A stretch of DNA of 64,000 bases. Source: Vibrio galatheae (GTDB lineage: Bacteria; Pseudomonadota; Gammaproteobacteria; Enterobacterales; Vibrionaceae). Shown in pieces: positions 27,910-37,595 of the stretch. The DNA lies in NCBI RefSeq assembly GCF_000967545.1, contig NZ_JXXV01000008.1, forward strand, positions 1-64,000. Direction: 5' to 3'. How positions within the stretch are numbered: position 1 is the first letter of the stretch; every line of letters begins with the position of its first letter. The notes under the pieces are model-generated. The model had not been told where the DNA came from. It saw only the letters and a list, made by a program, of their open reading frames with translations, and searched no databases. Made by a program: the position numbers and the translations under genes.

Positions 27910-29988
27910 ATGATAAAAACTCACATGCTTACAGCGGCGATTAGAAATGCAATCGTCTATGCTGTAACCCCAGCAGCTGCAGTGGTTGCGCTGACTGTTC
28001 ACGCTGACGAAGACGTTACTCAGATGGAAACCATCACAGTAACGGCTCAGGCATTGAAAGTAGAAACACCAGCAGCAGAAACACCAAAATCGGTGTCGAT
28101 TGTCAGTGAAGACGAACTGCGTCAACGCGCTCCGCAAAAACTGGATGAAGCGTTGCGTTACACGTCGGGCGTCACTGCACAGCCATACGGTGCTGACAAC
28201 GATACGGATTGGATAGGTATTCGTGGTTTTGAAGCGGCCACCTACCTCGACGGCAACCGTCTATTCCGCGATGGGTACTACACTTGGTTACTTGAACCAT
28301 ATGGCTTAGAAGCCGTAGAAGTCATTAAAGGCCCTTCCGCGATTCTTTATGGTGAGTCGGCGCCAGGCGGTATTGTCAATGCCGTTCAGAAAAAACCGAG
28401 TTCAGCTCAAAGCAACGAACTTCGCCTTGAGCTGGGGAACAAAAATCATCAAGCCGTTGCTGTCGATGCTTCTGGTGATGCCAATGACGATGGTTCTGTT
28501 CGTTACCGCCTTGTCAGTAAGTTTCGCTCTACAGACGGTGAGCTAGACCATACGGAAACCGATCGCATCTACCTTGCACCAAGCCTTGAGATTGATGTAT
28601 CAGAAAAAACTGAGTTGACGTTACTCGCCACTTATCTCCAAGACGATGGTATACCAACCAACCCGTTCTTCCCGATTTACGGCACTTTGCTCGAATCAGA
28701 CTTTGGCAAAATTGACCCATCCACCAATTATGGTGAGCCGGACTACGATAAGTATGAACGTACGCAGATTTCGTTTGGTTACCAGTTAAAGCACTACTTA
28801 AACGACACTTGGACACTGAATCAAAACTTTAATTACGGCTACAACGAATTATTCTTACGCAGCGTTTATGCGTTTACTAACTACACACCAGACTCTGACC
28901 AGTTATACCGTGGCGTCGTATTCCGTGATGGAAAAAACCAAAGCCTCGCGTTTGATAACAATGCGGTTGCTAACTGGTTTACTGATAGTGCAGAACATAC
29001 TGTCCTAACGGGCCTAGACCTCCAGTACAGTAAGACTGAGGGTGCCGAGCAAGACAACTATGGGTTTAGCCAAATCGATGCGATGAACCCAGTGTATGGC
29101 AACTACACTCCGTTGGATCCTGCGAACAACGTAGATCGAGAAATCAATAAATCTCAGGTTGGTCTCTACTCGCAATACAATTTGAACTTCCAACAACGCT
29201 GGATTGCCAATATTGGTGCTCGCTACGATTGGGTTTCAGTCGATAACAAAAACCTAACCAGCTCAACGAAAGATTCCGTAGACGAAAGCCAACTGTCGAT
29301 GAACCTTGGCTTAATGTACTTAGCAGATAATGGGCTTTCACCGTACATTAGCTACTCTGAGTCATTTGAAGTTCTTGGTACGATCGACCCAGTGACTAAA
29401 AAGCCGTATAAGCCACTCGAAGGTGAGCAGTACGAGCTAGGTGTCAAATACACACCATCAATCATCGATGGTTACATCAATGTCGCACTATTTGATATTA
29501 CCCAGAAAAATGCCCTGCAAACTCAAGGTAGTTTAACCACGCAATCGGGTGAAACTCACTCTGAAGGCTTTGAAGTTGAAGCTGTTAGTAAAGTAACCGA
29601 TACGGTCAAAGTATCAGCAAGCTACACCTACAACAGCGTCAAAACCAATGTCACTAACAGCAACGAGTTTAAGCAAGCCGCTGTTTATCCAAAACACCTA
29701 GCGACACTTTGGCTTGACTACGATGCATACTCCTTAGTTGATGGGCTAACTATTGCGTCCGGTCTACGTTATATCGGCGAGTCTAAAGACAGCCCAGATA
29801 ACACGGCGGCGACCGTTCCGGGTGTGACCCTTTGGGATGCAGCTGCCACTTATGACATCACTTCACAATGGCAAGCTCAGTTGAACATCAACAACTTGCT
29901 TGATAAAGAATATGTTTCTGTGTGCAACTACAACTGTTACTACGGCCAGTCACGTACGGTAATGCTAAACGCAAACTACCGCTGGTAA
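27910..29988 (+). CDS. fhuA: TonB-dependent ferric-hydroxamate (ferrichrome-type) receptor
   Basis: About 692 residues from the ATG at 27910, which gives a signal peptide ending VHA; an ATG at 27889 is possible but neither has a strong ribosome binding site. The TonB box METITVTAQ (about 40-48) is followed by the plug (KSVSIVSEDELRQRAPQKLDEALRY..., GFEAATYLDGNRLF, GPSAILYGESAPGGIVNAVQKKP) and a 22-strand barrel ending with the aromatic Trp. The C-terminal loop CNYNCYYG holds a Cys pair as in FhuA-type receptors. It is followed by fhuC, fhuD and fhuB, the same order as the ferrichrome operon of V. cholerae. The exact siderophore is inferred. Confidence 0.85.
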   Translation: MIKTHMLTAAIRNAIVYAVTPAAAVVALTVHADEDVTQMETITVTAQALKVETPAAETPKSVSIVSEDELRQRAPQKLDEALRYTSGVTAQPYGADNDTDWIGIRGFEAATYLDGNRLFRDGYYTWLLEPYGLEAVEVIKGPSAILYGESAPGGIVNAVQKKPSSAQSNELRLELGNKNHQAVAVDASGDANDDGSVRYRLVSKFRSTDGELDHTETDRIYLAPSLEIDVSEKTELTLLATYLQDDGIPTNPFFPIYGTLLESDFGKIDPSTNYGEPDYDKYERTQISFGYQLKHYLNDTWTLNQNFNYGYNELFLRSVYAFTNYTPDSDQLYRGVVFRDGKNQSLAFDNNAVANWFTDSAEHTVLTGLDLQYSKTEGAEQDNYGFSQIDAMNPVYGNYTPLDPANNVDREINKSQVGLYSQYNLNFQQRWIANIGARYDWVSVDNKNLTSSTKDSVDESQLSMNLGLMYLADNGLSPYISYSESFEVLGTIDPVTKKPYKPLEGEQYELGVKYTPSIIDGYINVALFDITQKNALQTQGSLTTQSGETHSEGFEVEAVSKVTDTVKVSASYTYNSVKTNVTNSNEFKQAAVYPKHLATLWLDYDAYSLVDGLTIASGLRYIGESKDSPDNTAATVPGVTLWDAAATYDITSQWQAQLNINNLLDKEYVSVCNYNCYYGQSRTVMLNANYRW

Positions 29989-29997
29989 TTAATATCC

Positions 29998-30019
29998 ACT
30001 CCCCTCACTCGAGGGGAGT
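29998..30019 (+). terminator. Hairpin between fhuA and fhuC
   Basis: ACTCCCCTC pairs with GAGGGGAGT around ACTC, followed by CTTCTTT. Probably attenuates or stabilises the receptor mRNA so that receptor exceeds transporter. Confidence 0.65.
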
Positions 30020-30038
30020 CTTCTTTGCAGATCCTTCC

Positions 30039-30824
30039 ATGTATCAACTCTCTAATATTCAGGTTGTTCGCGGTGGACGCCCGATCCTCAGCATTGACAG
30101 CCTTTCGATTCCAACCAATGAGCTGACCGTCGTGTTAGGTCACAACGGCTCGGGAAAATCAACGCTGGTTAACCTACTTTCCGGGCAAATGGCTCCCGAC
30201 AGTGGCAGCGTCGCGCTCAATAAAACACCCCTCGCGAGCTTTAAAACCAAAGCACTGGCAAAGCAAATTGCCTATTTACCGCAAAAGCTACCGGCTTCAG
30301 CAGGCTTGACGGTCGAAGAGTTAGTCCGTTTAGGACGCTTTCCTTGGCGTGGTGCGTTGGGTCGCTGGAATGCCGAGGATAAACAGATTATCAGTGACGC
30401 AATGCTGCGTACGGGCGTGACACCCTTTGCTAAATCCTTAGCCGATGACCTTTCCGGTGGCGAACGTCAACGCGCTTGGGTATCCATGTTGTTGGCCCAG
30501 CAGTCTCCGATTTTAATCCTAGATGAACCAACATCAGCACTGGATGTGCACCATCAATTTCAATTGATGGGTTTATTGTCAGAGCTAAACCGAACGGAAA
30601 ACGTGGGCATTATCGTGATACTACACGACTTAAATTTAGCCTTGCGCTATGCCACTCATATTGTCGCGTTAAAACAAGGCCAGATTGCCTTTGAAGGCAG
30701 TGCCGAAATACTGCTCAATGAAGAGAGGCTATCGGCGCTTTATCAATCACCAATCAAGCTGATCGATCACCCAACGCCTGCAGACACTGTTGCCAGCCAA
30801 AAGGTCGCCGTCGTATGCGCATAG
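30039..30824 (+). CDS. fhuC: Ferric-hydroxamate ABC transporter ATPase FhuC
   Basis: 261 residues from the ATG at 30039; a longer open frame runs back into fhuA. Walker A GHNGSGKST (about 38-46), Q-loop YLPQKLP, signature LSGGERQR (about 143), Walker B ILILDEPTSALD and H-loop ILHDLNLALRY identify a FecE/FhuC-type siderophore ATPase. It energises FhuB. The ribosome binding site is weak, so translation may depend on fhuA. It overlaps fhuD by 10 bp. Confidence 0.9.
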   Translation: MYQLSNIQVVRGGRPILSIDSLSIPTNELTVVLGHNGSGKSTLVNLLSGQMAPDSGSVALNKTPLASFKTKALAKQIAYLPQKLPASAGLTVEELVRLGRFPWRGALGRWNAEDKQIISDAMLRTGVTPFAKSLADDLSGGERQRAWVSMLLAQQSPILILDEPTSALDVHHQFQLMGLLSELNRTENVGIIVILHDLNLALRYATHIVALKQGQIAFEGSAEILLNEERLSALYQSPIKLIDHPTPADTVASQKVAVVCA

Positions 30825-31744
30825 TGATTCGAAATACTCTCTTGTGGCTTAACGTGTTGATGTGTTTGGTTCTTTTTTCGACCATTGCTCACGCTGCGAT
30901 TGAGATTCAAGATACCTATGGCACACATAGATTTGAACAAGCGCCTGAGCGAGTCGTTGCACTTAACTGGGATGTTCTGGAGCAAGTTCTTGCGCTTGAG
31001 GTGATCCCCGTTGCGGCACCCAACCTAACGGGATACCGCACTTGGGTGGTCAACCCTTTGGCACCGGATTCGATTGAAGATATCGGCACACGCTCTGAAC
31101 CCAACCTAGAGAAAATTGCTAACTTAAAGCCCGATGTCATTCTTGCCGCTTCACCACAACGTGATTTGATCCCGTTGCTCAAACAGATCGCACCCGTAAT
31201 TTATTTACCGAACTTTTCTGAAAATGAGGCTGCCGCTGAAACCGCAATTAAACACTTCCGTACCCTAGGAAAATTGTTTAACAAACAGTCATTGGCAGAG
31301 CAAAAGTTGGCGCAGCTTGATGCCTCATTGGCTCACATGCGCAAGCAAATCGCGCAGAGTTACTCTCAACCTCTCAGCGTACTGGTGATTCGGTTTTCGA
31401 CACCCAATACCGTGTTCCTTGCTACTGAAAACTCAACGACGCACTATGTTGTTGAGCAGCTTGGCCTAACCAATCCCATTTCTGTCTCTGCTCGGGCTTG
31501 GGGCATAAAGCAAGAGCGCATCAATCGCTTGCAAGATTTATCTGACAGTTACGTGTTGTATGTGTTGCCGTTTCCACAAGAGAGCAAGCTTAAGGACTCT
31601 CCTTTGTGGCAGGCGATGCCGTTCGTAAAACGCAAACAGGTAAACTCAGTTCGCACCGTGTGGGCCTATGGAGGCGCAATGTCTTTGCACTATACCGCCC
31701 AAGCCATCACTGACAGTTTAATTGAATTGGCTGCAACGCAATGA
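30815..31744 (+). CDS. fhuD: Periplasmic siderophore-binding protein FhuD
   Basis: 309 residues. A Sec-type signal (LLWLNVLMCLVLFSTIAHA) precedes a class-III periplasmic binding protein: RVVALNWDVLEQVLALEVIPVA (about 42-63), LKPDVILAASPQRDLIPLLKQIAPVIYL, and a C-terminal lobe ending YTAQAITDSLIELAATQ. It carries the ferric siderophore from FhuA to FhuB. Overlaps fhuC by 10 bp and fhuB by 4 bp. Confidence 0.9.
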   Translation: MRIVIRNTLLWLNVLMCLVLFSTIAHAAIEIQDTYGTHRFEQAPERVVALNWDVLEQVLALEVIPVAAPNLTGYRTWVVNPLAPDSIEDIGTRSEPNLEKIANLKPDVILAASPQRDLIPLLKQIAPVIYLPNFSENEAAAETAIKHFRTLGKLFNKQSLAEQKLAQLDASLAHMRKQIAQSYSQPLSVLVIRFSTPNTVFLATENSTTHYVVEQLGLTNPISVSARAWGIKQERINRLQDLSDSYVLYVLPFPQESKLKDSPLWQAMPFVKRKQVNSVRTVWAYGGAMSLHYTAQAITDSLIELAATQ

Positions 31745-33708
31745 AAATTCTACATTATTTTGCCTACCTCACACTGATGATTCTGCTTGGTGTCGTCAGT
31801 TTGCAAATCGATACCCGTTTATCCTTGTCCTCTCAATGGCAACTTGTTGTACAACCCGAGGCAGCGAATGATTTTCGCGATGTCTTCTTTGTCCAAGCTC
31901 AGCTCCCTCGCTTATGTATCACGCTGCTAGTGGGCGCTATGCTTGGTCTAACCGGCAGCTTGATGCAACAGTTAACGCAAAACAATCTCACGTCACCACT
32001 GACACTCGGCACCTCATCAGGCGCTTGGTTGGCGTTAGTTATCGTGAATATCTGGTTTGTCGACTGGGTAGCCGATTACTCTGCGTTGGCCGCCATGGTA
32101 GGTGCGCTGGTGGCATTTGGTTTGATCGTCTCTATTGCTGGTGTGCGCAATATGACCGGGTTACCCCTAGTGGTGTCAGGTATGGTGATCAATATTTTGC
32201 TCGGCTCGGTCGCCACTGCCATCATTATTTTGAATGCCCAGTTTGCGCAAAATATCTTTATGTGGGGCGCTGGTAACCTCACCCAGTACAGTTGGCAGTG
32301 GTTTATATGGTTATTGCCTCGAACTGCCGTTGCTGTGATTATCCTTATCGTGGCACCAAGAATTCTTACTGTGCTTAAGCTCGGCCAAGAAGGAGCAACC
32401 GCACGCGGCCTTTCCGTGATGCCGGCATTTGCTGGTCTGATGTTACTCGCTATATGGCTCGTTTCCGCCTCAATTACTGCTGTGGGTATTATTAGCTTTA
32501 TCGGCCTGCTGACACCCAATATCGCCAGAGCATTAGGCGCAAGAACGCCACGTGATGAACTCATTAGCAGCCTGCTGCTCGGAGCGATTCTGTTATTGGT
32601 CACCGATTCAGTCGCGGTGGTACTGAGTTTATGGCTTGAAGAGACCATTCCAAGCGGAGTAACAGCCGCTGCAATAGGTGCACCAGCGCTGATATGGTTT
32701 ACGCGTAAAAAGCTTTCCGCAACCGACCAGCTCAATCTTTCGATGAACCGAGGGACGCGTCACCTCTCTCGGCTAACAATGGCGGGCATTGCCAGCTTAA
32801 TCTTCGTCGGTGTATTGGCCTACACCTTTATTACTCATGGCCCTTCTGGGATCCAAGTCGCCACCCCAGGTGAATTTCAATGGCAGCTACGCTGGCCAAG
32901 AGCACTTACTGCGGTATCAGTGGGCGTTGCCCTTTCTGTCGCAGGCATTATCTTACAGCGCATTGTTTATAACCCATTGGCTAGCCCAGACATTCTCGGT
33001 GTTTCATCGGGAGCAACCTTCGCGATTATTGTGACTGGGGTTGTGTTAGGTTCGACGCTTGCGGCATTTAACTGGGGTATTGCCTTTATGGGTAGTCTCG
33101 CGGTGTTGATGTTACTCCTGTTAATTGGTAAGCGCAGTCAGTTCAACCCATCCAATTTTGTTTTGTCTGGTATTGCCTTAACTGCACTATTAGAAGCATT
33201 AGTGCAATTTGCCTTAGCTCAAGGCTCTGGGGACAGTTATGACATCCTGCTATGGCTAACCGGTTCAACTTATCGAGTCACTGGTTCAACGGCGTTGTGG
33301 CTTGCCGCCTCGGTTGTGATTTTGGTTATGGCTGTGTTTGCCATTTCCCGCTGGCTGACTCTGATCTCCATCGGCCGTGCATTCTCTCACGCTCGTGGCC
33401 TGAGTCCTATGACGGCCAACACCTTGCTGTTGACTGTGGTCGCGCTGTTATGTGCCCTCTCCACCGCCACGGTGGGGCCGATCTCTTTTGTTGGCTTAGT
33501 CGCCCCGCACATGGCAATGATGCTCGGTGCACGCAGTATAAAGCAGCAGTTGGTAGTGGGAGGCTTAGTCGGTGCCGCTCTGATGATTTGGGCTGACTGG
33601 CTCGGTCAAATAGCGGTCTATCCAAGTCAAATCGCAGCGGGAACCTTAGTTGCCATTATTGGCAGTGGGTACTTTTTAATGCTGATGATGAAAAGTAAAT
33701 TTAACTGA
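31741..33708 (+). CDS. fhuB: Ferric-hydroxamate permease FhuB, fused double permease
   Basis: 655 residues, twice the usual FecCD permease length, as in E. coli FhuB (660). Two homologous halves each carry about ten helices; the family blocks LMQQLTQNNLTSPLTLGTSSGAW (first half, with the ISFIGLLTPNIARALGAR motif) and LQRIVYNPLASPDILGVSSGATF (second half, with PISFVGLVAPHMAMMLGAR) are both present. The half-joint is near residue 335 (RGTRHLSRL). Overlaps fhuD by 4 bp; last gene of the operon. Confidence 0.93.
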   Translation: MKILHYFAYLTLMILLGVVSLQIDTRLSLSSQWQLVVQPEAANDFRDVFFVQAQLPRLCITLLVGAMLGLTGSLMQQLTQNNLTSPLTLGTSSGAWLALVIVNIWFVDWVADYSALAAMVGALVAFGLIVSIAGVRNMTGLPLVVSGMVINILLGSVATAIIILNAQFAQNIFMWGAGNLTQYSWQWFIWLLPRTAVAVIILIVAPRILTVLKLGQEGATARGLSVMPAFAGLMLLAIWLVSASITAVGIISFIGLLTPNIARALGARTPRDELISSLLLGAILLLVTDSVAVVLSLWLEETIPSGVTAAAIGAPALIWFTRKKLSATDQLNLSMNRGTRHLSRLTMAGIASLIFVGVLAYTFITHGPSGIQVATPGEFQWQLRWPRALTAVSVGVALSVAGIILQRIVYNPLASPDILGVSSGATFAIIVTGVVLGSTLAAFNWGIAFMGSLAVLMLLLLIGKRSQFNPSNFVLSGIALTALLEALVQFALAQGSGDSYDILLWLTGSTYRVTGSTALWLAASVVILVMAVFAISRWLTLISIGRAFSHARGLSPMTANTLLLTVVALLCALSTATVGPISFVGLVAPHMAMMLGARSIKQQLVVGGLVGAALMIWADWLGQIAVYPSQIAAGTLVAIIGSGYFLMLMMKSKFN

Positions 33709-33780
33709 TAGCAGCGCGTCGTGCGCTGTTGGCTGTGATATTCAAGCATAAGGGCGACACGTCCTTATGCTGTCTAGTAT

Positions 33781-34677
33781 TTAGAAGCCAACTAAAGTGA
33801 CTTTGCCAGTCAATGATTCATTCAATGCGCAGCTGAAATCAACCCGTTTGTCGGCTTCTTTTTCATATAAGGTCTGCAGTTTATCGAAGGCACTCGGAAC
33901 AAAACTGATGTTTTTCAAACGTAGACTTTTGCGCGTTTGGCTATCTAAAAAGGCCAGCGCTGAACGATCTAAGACACGATGACAAGCATCTAATACACCT
34001 TTGCTCGCGAGCTGGCTTTTAAGCACTTGCTCAATTTCAGCTTGTGAGATGGACGCCCCTGCTTGAGATAAAACACAAATCGCATCTAAATCAAGCATGG
34101 CAACCGCCCTTGGTCGTTGAGTTGCACTATCTTCATACACGGCTAACAAACAAGGTATCTTACTCTCATCAAAAGTCTGAGGAGGAATACTCGACAGCGT
34201 CAAACTGCTACCTAACTCTCGCTGCAGGAGCTTTTCTAGTTGAGATAATTTGGGCAGCGCCAACTCTTTTTGCACCTCGCTAATCGAATCTAACGCTTTT
34301 TTGCTCTCCTCCGCCCCCTGCACCAGCGGCAGCAAGTAACGATGTAACTCATCGTCTTCAAAGGGCTTCGTTAGCACAAAACTCGCTCCTGCTCCTTTCG
34401 CTTGATTGATTTGGTTAGGATCATCGACCGTGGTAATCATCCCTACCTTAATGCCTTGGTCAAGCTTCATCAGCTCTTGGGTCAACGTCAGTCCAGTCAT
34501 ATCAGGCATATACCAATCGGTCAGCACTATCTCTGGTTGCCACTGTTTCGCTATATCTAGTGCCTGGGTCGCACTACAGGTTTTTTCAATCGATAAACGG
34601 CAATAGCCAAAGCTCTCTAAACCCCGCCTGACTATTTCCAATGTCGCTTTACTGTCATCCACGATCAGAATTTTCAC
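33781..34677 (-). CDS. Response regulator with an uncharacterised C-terminal domain
   Basis: 298 residues. Residues 1-125 are a receiver domain with acidic pocket D7/D8, phosphorylatable D54 (VLTDWYMPDMTG), T82/T83 and K104 (LTKPF). Residues about 140-298 form a second domain without helix-turn-helix, GGDEF, EAL or HD motif; its SLTLSSIPP..., AVAMLDLDAICVLSQAGA and ISFVPSAFDKL segments recall CheX/CheC-type phosphatase folds only vaguely. No histidine kinase gene is nearby, so the partner is unknown. Convergent with fhuB and divergent from the coiled-coil gene. Confidence 0.8.
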   Translation of the reverse strand: MKILIVDDSKATLEIVRRGLESFGYCRLSIEKTCSATQALDIAKQWQPEIVLTDWYMPDMTGLTLTQELMKLDQGIKVGMITTVDDPNQINQAKGAGASFVLTKPFEDDELHRYLLPLVQGAEESKKALDSISEVQKELALPKLSQLEKLLQRELGSSLTLSSIPPQTFDESKIPCLLAVYEDSATQRPRAVAMLDLDAICVLSQAGASISQAEIEQVLKSQLASKGVLDACHRVLDRSALAFLDSQTRKSLRLKNISFVPSAFDKLQTLYEKEADKRVDFSCALNESLTGKVTLVGF

Positions 34678-34780
34678 CGCTTTTCGCCACCTACCCTACT
34701 AAACTGTCTAAATTATAGGCACATTTCCTTCAAGCAACTAAACTTACAAACCATGAATAGCTTAACTTGCGTGGTAAGAG

Positions 34781-35539
34781 ATGGATTTAACGCCACTATT
34801 AACTTCAGAAAACCTACTGGCTCTCGCCGTCGATTTTGGGTTGCTTATCCTGCTGGTATGGTTTGTCATTTTGCTTTTAATCCTACGTGAGTTTCGCCAC
34901 TTTGCCCGCCAAATCGTCACAGGACGCGATATGGACAACAATACCTATGAGTTGTGCCAACAGTCTGTCGACAACGCCCTCAACTACACCGATGATAACA
35001 ATGCCACGCTCAATGACTTAATCATCATCCAACAAGCACTAGAAAGTCAGGTATCACAAATAAAGGCCGCTAATGGTGAATTGAGTGCACAGGAGCAAGA
35101 ATCTATTGATGAGCTAAACCAGAAACTGAGTAAATCGCACCGCCTAATCAAAAAGCTAAAAGGAGATTTAGACAAAAGTGTCCGCGGGCTACAGAAAGCG
35201 AAAAGCCGACTATTGAAACAGAGTGATACGGTAGAAAGTCTACAGATAGAAAACCAGCAGTTAGAGAAGCAATTTGAACAGCTAGAGCAGGAATATATCC
35301 AAATCAGCGAGTCTGGTGGCACGGAAAATTTAGCCAAGCAATTTCAGCAAGAGAAAAAGCAGCTGCAAGACCAGATCGAAGCATACAAACAGAAGCTCGC
35401 CTCGGCAGGAGATACAAAAGGCTTGGCGGCAGAACTAGAAACCTCCAAGCAGCAGCTTGCCCATATGAGTAAAGAAAAAGAGTTTGTAGAAAAGAAATAC
35501 CTCGAGTTACTCCAAGAGGCCGAACAGCAAAATCAATAG
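34781..35539 (+). CDS. Membrane-anchored coiled-coil protein of unknown function
   Basis: 252 residues. One membrane segment near the N terminus (LLALAVDFGLLILLVWFVILLLIL, about residues 11-34) is followed by a long Gln/Glu/Lys/Leu-rich heptad-like coiled coil to the C terminus (QLEKQFEQLEQEYIQISESG and similar). It has no recognisable domain. Divergently placed from the response regulator. A scaffold or envelope-associated role is possible but not shown. Confidence 0.7.
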   Translation: MDLTPLLTSENLLALAVDFGLLILLVWFVILLLILREFRHFARQIVTGRDMDNNTYELCQQSVDNALNYTDDNNATLNDLIIIQQALESQVSQIKAANGELSAQEQESIDELNQKLSKSHRLIKKLKGDLDKSVRGLQKAKSRLLKQSDTVESLQIENQQLEKQFEQLEQEYIQISESGGTENLAKQFQQEKKQLQDQIEAYKQKLASAGDTKGLAAELETSKQQLAHMSKEKEFVEKKYLELLQEAEQQNQ

Positions 35540-35562
35540 CGCAACGCTAATGATTCATACGG

Positions 35563-36495
35563 TTACTTGACGCACACAACATTCAATAACGATGTGCCTT
35601 TTAACTGATTGACTTTACCACTGGTAAATAGCCCTGTTTTTTCTGCGCCCCAATAAGGCAAGTGCATCGGCCAGTTATCTTGCTTCATGACATCAGAATC
35701 GAGTAAAGCCTGCCACTCCTCAGAGCTGGCTAAGCGCATTCCTAATCGGTAACAGGTTTTATATGCTCCCTCGTAGTCAAGTCGATTCCAAGGCAAGTTG
35801 TGCTCCATATAAAACTGATCATTGCTAAACATGCTGTATGGCACTTTATACTCCACGCCTGATACCGATGCCGTTAAACGAATGGCAACGTCTGATTGAT
35901 TCGGCTGCGGCGCATCAGCTACCACCTCACTGGCAATAGGTTCTGGCTGAGCCATTACGGGTGCAGGAATCACAGTGGTCGCTTGAGGTTTTGTTTTGCT
36001 ACTCGGCTTAGGTTTGGGCTGTGGTTTGACCGCCGCTTTTTTCAGTGGTGCCCCTTTCACCACTTCGCGAATGAACGCTTCTTTATAACCCGGCTCCGTT
36101 TTCACTCTAGCTAAATCTTGCTTAGCTTGGGAGAAATCTTGGTAGGGACCAATCAAGCAGCGGTAAGCCTTGTCTTCAGGCTTTGCCCAAACGTCCGTTG
36201 AGATATGTTGATAAAGTTTTTTCGCTTTTGCCACAGGCAGTGGCTGACTGAAGACACCACACTGAATCCAGAACGTTGACTCTTGCCCACGCGGTTGAGA
36301 TTTGCCCCACAATCCTTGTCCAACAGGACAGGTCTTATCTAGCAATGGTAACTCGTTAGTCGATGCCTGAGTCGCATCACATAGAAACTCGTCAGCTAAG
36401 ATTGGTGCTGAAAACAGAGGTAAAGCCAATGCTGCGACAAGAGTCCAACACTTGCAAAATGTTTGTTTTGGCTTTGCGGCCATATTGATATCCAT
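35563..36495 (-). CDS. Secreted SPOR-like protein of unknown function
   Basis: About 310 residues; start at 36495 (MDINMAAKPK) or the ATG 12 bp inside. A signal peptide (TLVAALALPLFSAPILA) is followed by a SPOR-like region (FWIQCGVFSQPLPVAKAKKLYQ, then AYRCLIGPYQDFSQAKQDLARV, about 80-140), a Lys/Pro-rich linker (KPQPKPKPSSKTKPQ) and a C-terminal domain ending GTSLLNVVCVK with several Cys. SPOR domains bind denuded peptidoglycan glycans; this suggests an envelope role. The C-terminal block (ASSEEWQALL and LPYWGAEKTG) is not one I recognise. Confidence 0.7.
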   Translation of the reverse strand: MDINMAAKPKQTFCKCWTLVAALALPLFSAPILADEFLCDATQASTNELPLLDKTCPVGQGLWGKSQPRGQESTFWIQCGVFSQPLPVAKAKKLYQHISTDVWAKPEDKAYRCLIGPYQDFSQAKQDLARVKTEPGYKEAFIREVVKGAPLKKAAVKPQPKPKPSSKTKPQATTVIPAPVMAQPEPIASEVVADAPQPNQSDVAIRLTASVSGVEYKVPYSMFSNDQFYMEHNLPWNRLDYEGAYKTCYRLGMRLASSEEWQALLDSDVMKQDNWPMHLPYWGAEKTGLFTSGKVNQLKGTSLLNVVCVK

Positions 36496-36584
36496 ACCCT
36501 TTACACTTAACGTCAAGTTTAGCCACTTTGGTCGATCACTATAGTGACTTTATTGGCGTTTCACCGCCCTGATATTGAGAATGC

Positions 36585-36614
36585 AAAAAAAGAGCCGTAA
36601 TGACTTACGGCTCT
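36585..36614 (-). terminator. Terminator of the peptide ABC operon
   Basis: AGAGCCGTAA pairs with TTACGGCTCT around a 4-nt loop and is followed on the minus strand by a run of T. Confidence 0.85.
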
Positions 36615-36654
36615 TAGTGTAGTGAGATTTTTATAATCAAATCTTAGGCTTGGA

Positions 36655-37593
36655 TCACCCTTTATAAATTTTAGGGTTAAATACATCACGTAACCAGTCA
36701 CCAAGCAAATTGATAACCAACACCAATGTTACCAATACAACGCCTGGGAACGCAGTAATCCACCACGCACCTGAGAAAATGTAGTTAAATCCAATACTAA
36801 TGAGCGCACCCAACGAAGGTTGGTCTACTGGCAAACCTAGGCCTAGGAAAGAAAGTGCCGCTTCTGACATGATGGCGTTTGCCACCTGTACGGTTGAGAT
36901 AACAAGGATTGGCGATAGACAATTTGGCAGGATATGGCGGAACATAATGCGCGGTGCTTTAAAGCCCATTACGCGTGCCGCTTCAACATACTCTTTCTTC
37001 TTCTCTGCCAACACTGAAGCACGAATAGTACGAGCATACTGAGGCCATTCCGCAACGCCGATAATGACTACCAGCATAACAACCGCATACTGACTGTAGA
37101 AATCACTACCAAAGCTGGCTTTAAAAATCGCCGACACAATGATCGCCACCATCATGGTTGAAAATGACAACTGAACATCAGCAAAGCGCATTAGGAAGCT
37201 ATCAATACGGCCACCGAAGTAACCCGCTGACAGACCAATCACAATCCCTAGCACAAGCTGTAAGCCTACCGCTAAGAAACCAATGCTTAGAGACAGACGT
37301 GAGCCATAAAGAATAGTCGATAGGATATCGCGACCCTGTTCATCTGTACCTAGGACAAAACGCTCATCACCACCTTCCATCCATGATGGAGGTAGCTCTG
37401 AATCCATAATATCAATTGACGCCAGATCGTATGGATCGGTTGGAGACAGAATTGGTGCAGCCAGCGCCATCACCAAAAACATCATGAACACAGTAAAACT
37501 CGCCATAGCGACTTTATCGCGTTTAAAGTAATACAAGAAATCCGATTGTTTGAATCGCTCCCAACGTGAAGGAGCAGCTGCTGTTTGACTCAT
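36655..37593 (-). CDS. Peptide ABC transporter permease, DppC/OppC type
   Basis: 312 residues with about six membrane segments and the binding-protein-dependent permease (EAA-loop) motif EAARVMGFKAPRIMFRHILPN near residue 205. The extracytoplasmic N-terminal part and GLSAGYFGGRIDSFLMRFAD are typical of the C-type permease of Opp/Dpp systems. It pairs with the DppB-type gene 2 bp upstream. Substrate probably di- or oligopeptides; not proven. Confidence 0.9.
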   Translation of the reverse strand: MSQTAAAPSRWERFKQSDFLYYFKRDKVAMASFTVFMMFLVMALAAPILSPTDPYDLASIDIMDSELPPSWMEGGDERFVLGTDEQGRDILSTILYGSRLSLSIGFLAVGLQLVLGIVIGLSAGYFGGRIDSFLMRFADVQLSFSTMMVAIIVSAIFKASFGSDFYSQYAVVMLVVIIGVAEWPQYARTIRASVLAEKKKEYVEAARVMGFKAPRIMFRHILPNCLSPILVISTVQVANAIMSEAALSFLGLGLPVDQPSLGALISIGFNYIFSGAWWITAFPGVVLVTLVLVINLLGDWLRDVFNPKIYKG

Positions 37594-37595
37594 GG

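Noticed and set aside
32076..32735. 219-codon frame opposite fhuB
   Set aside because: Shadow of the hydrophobic fhuB coding sequence with no independent support.
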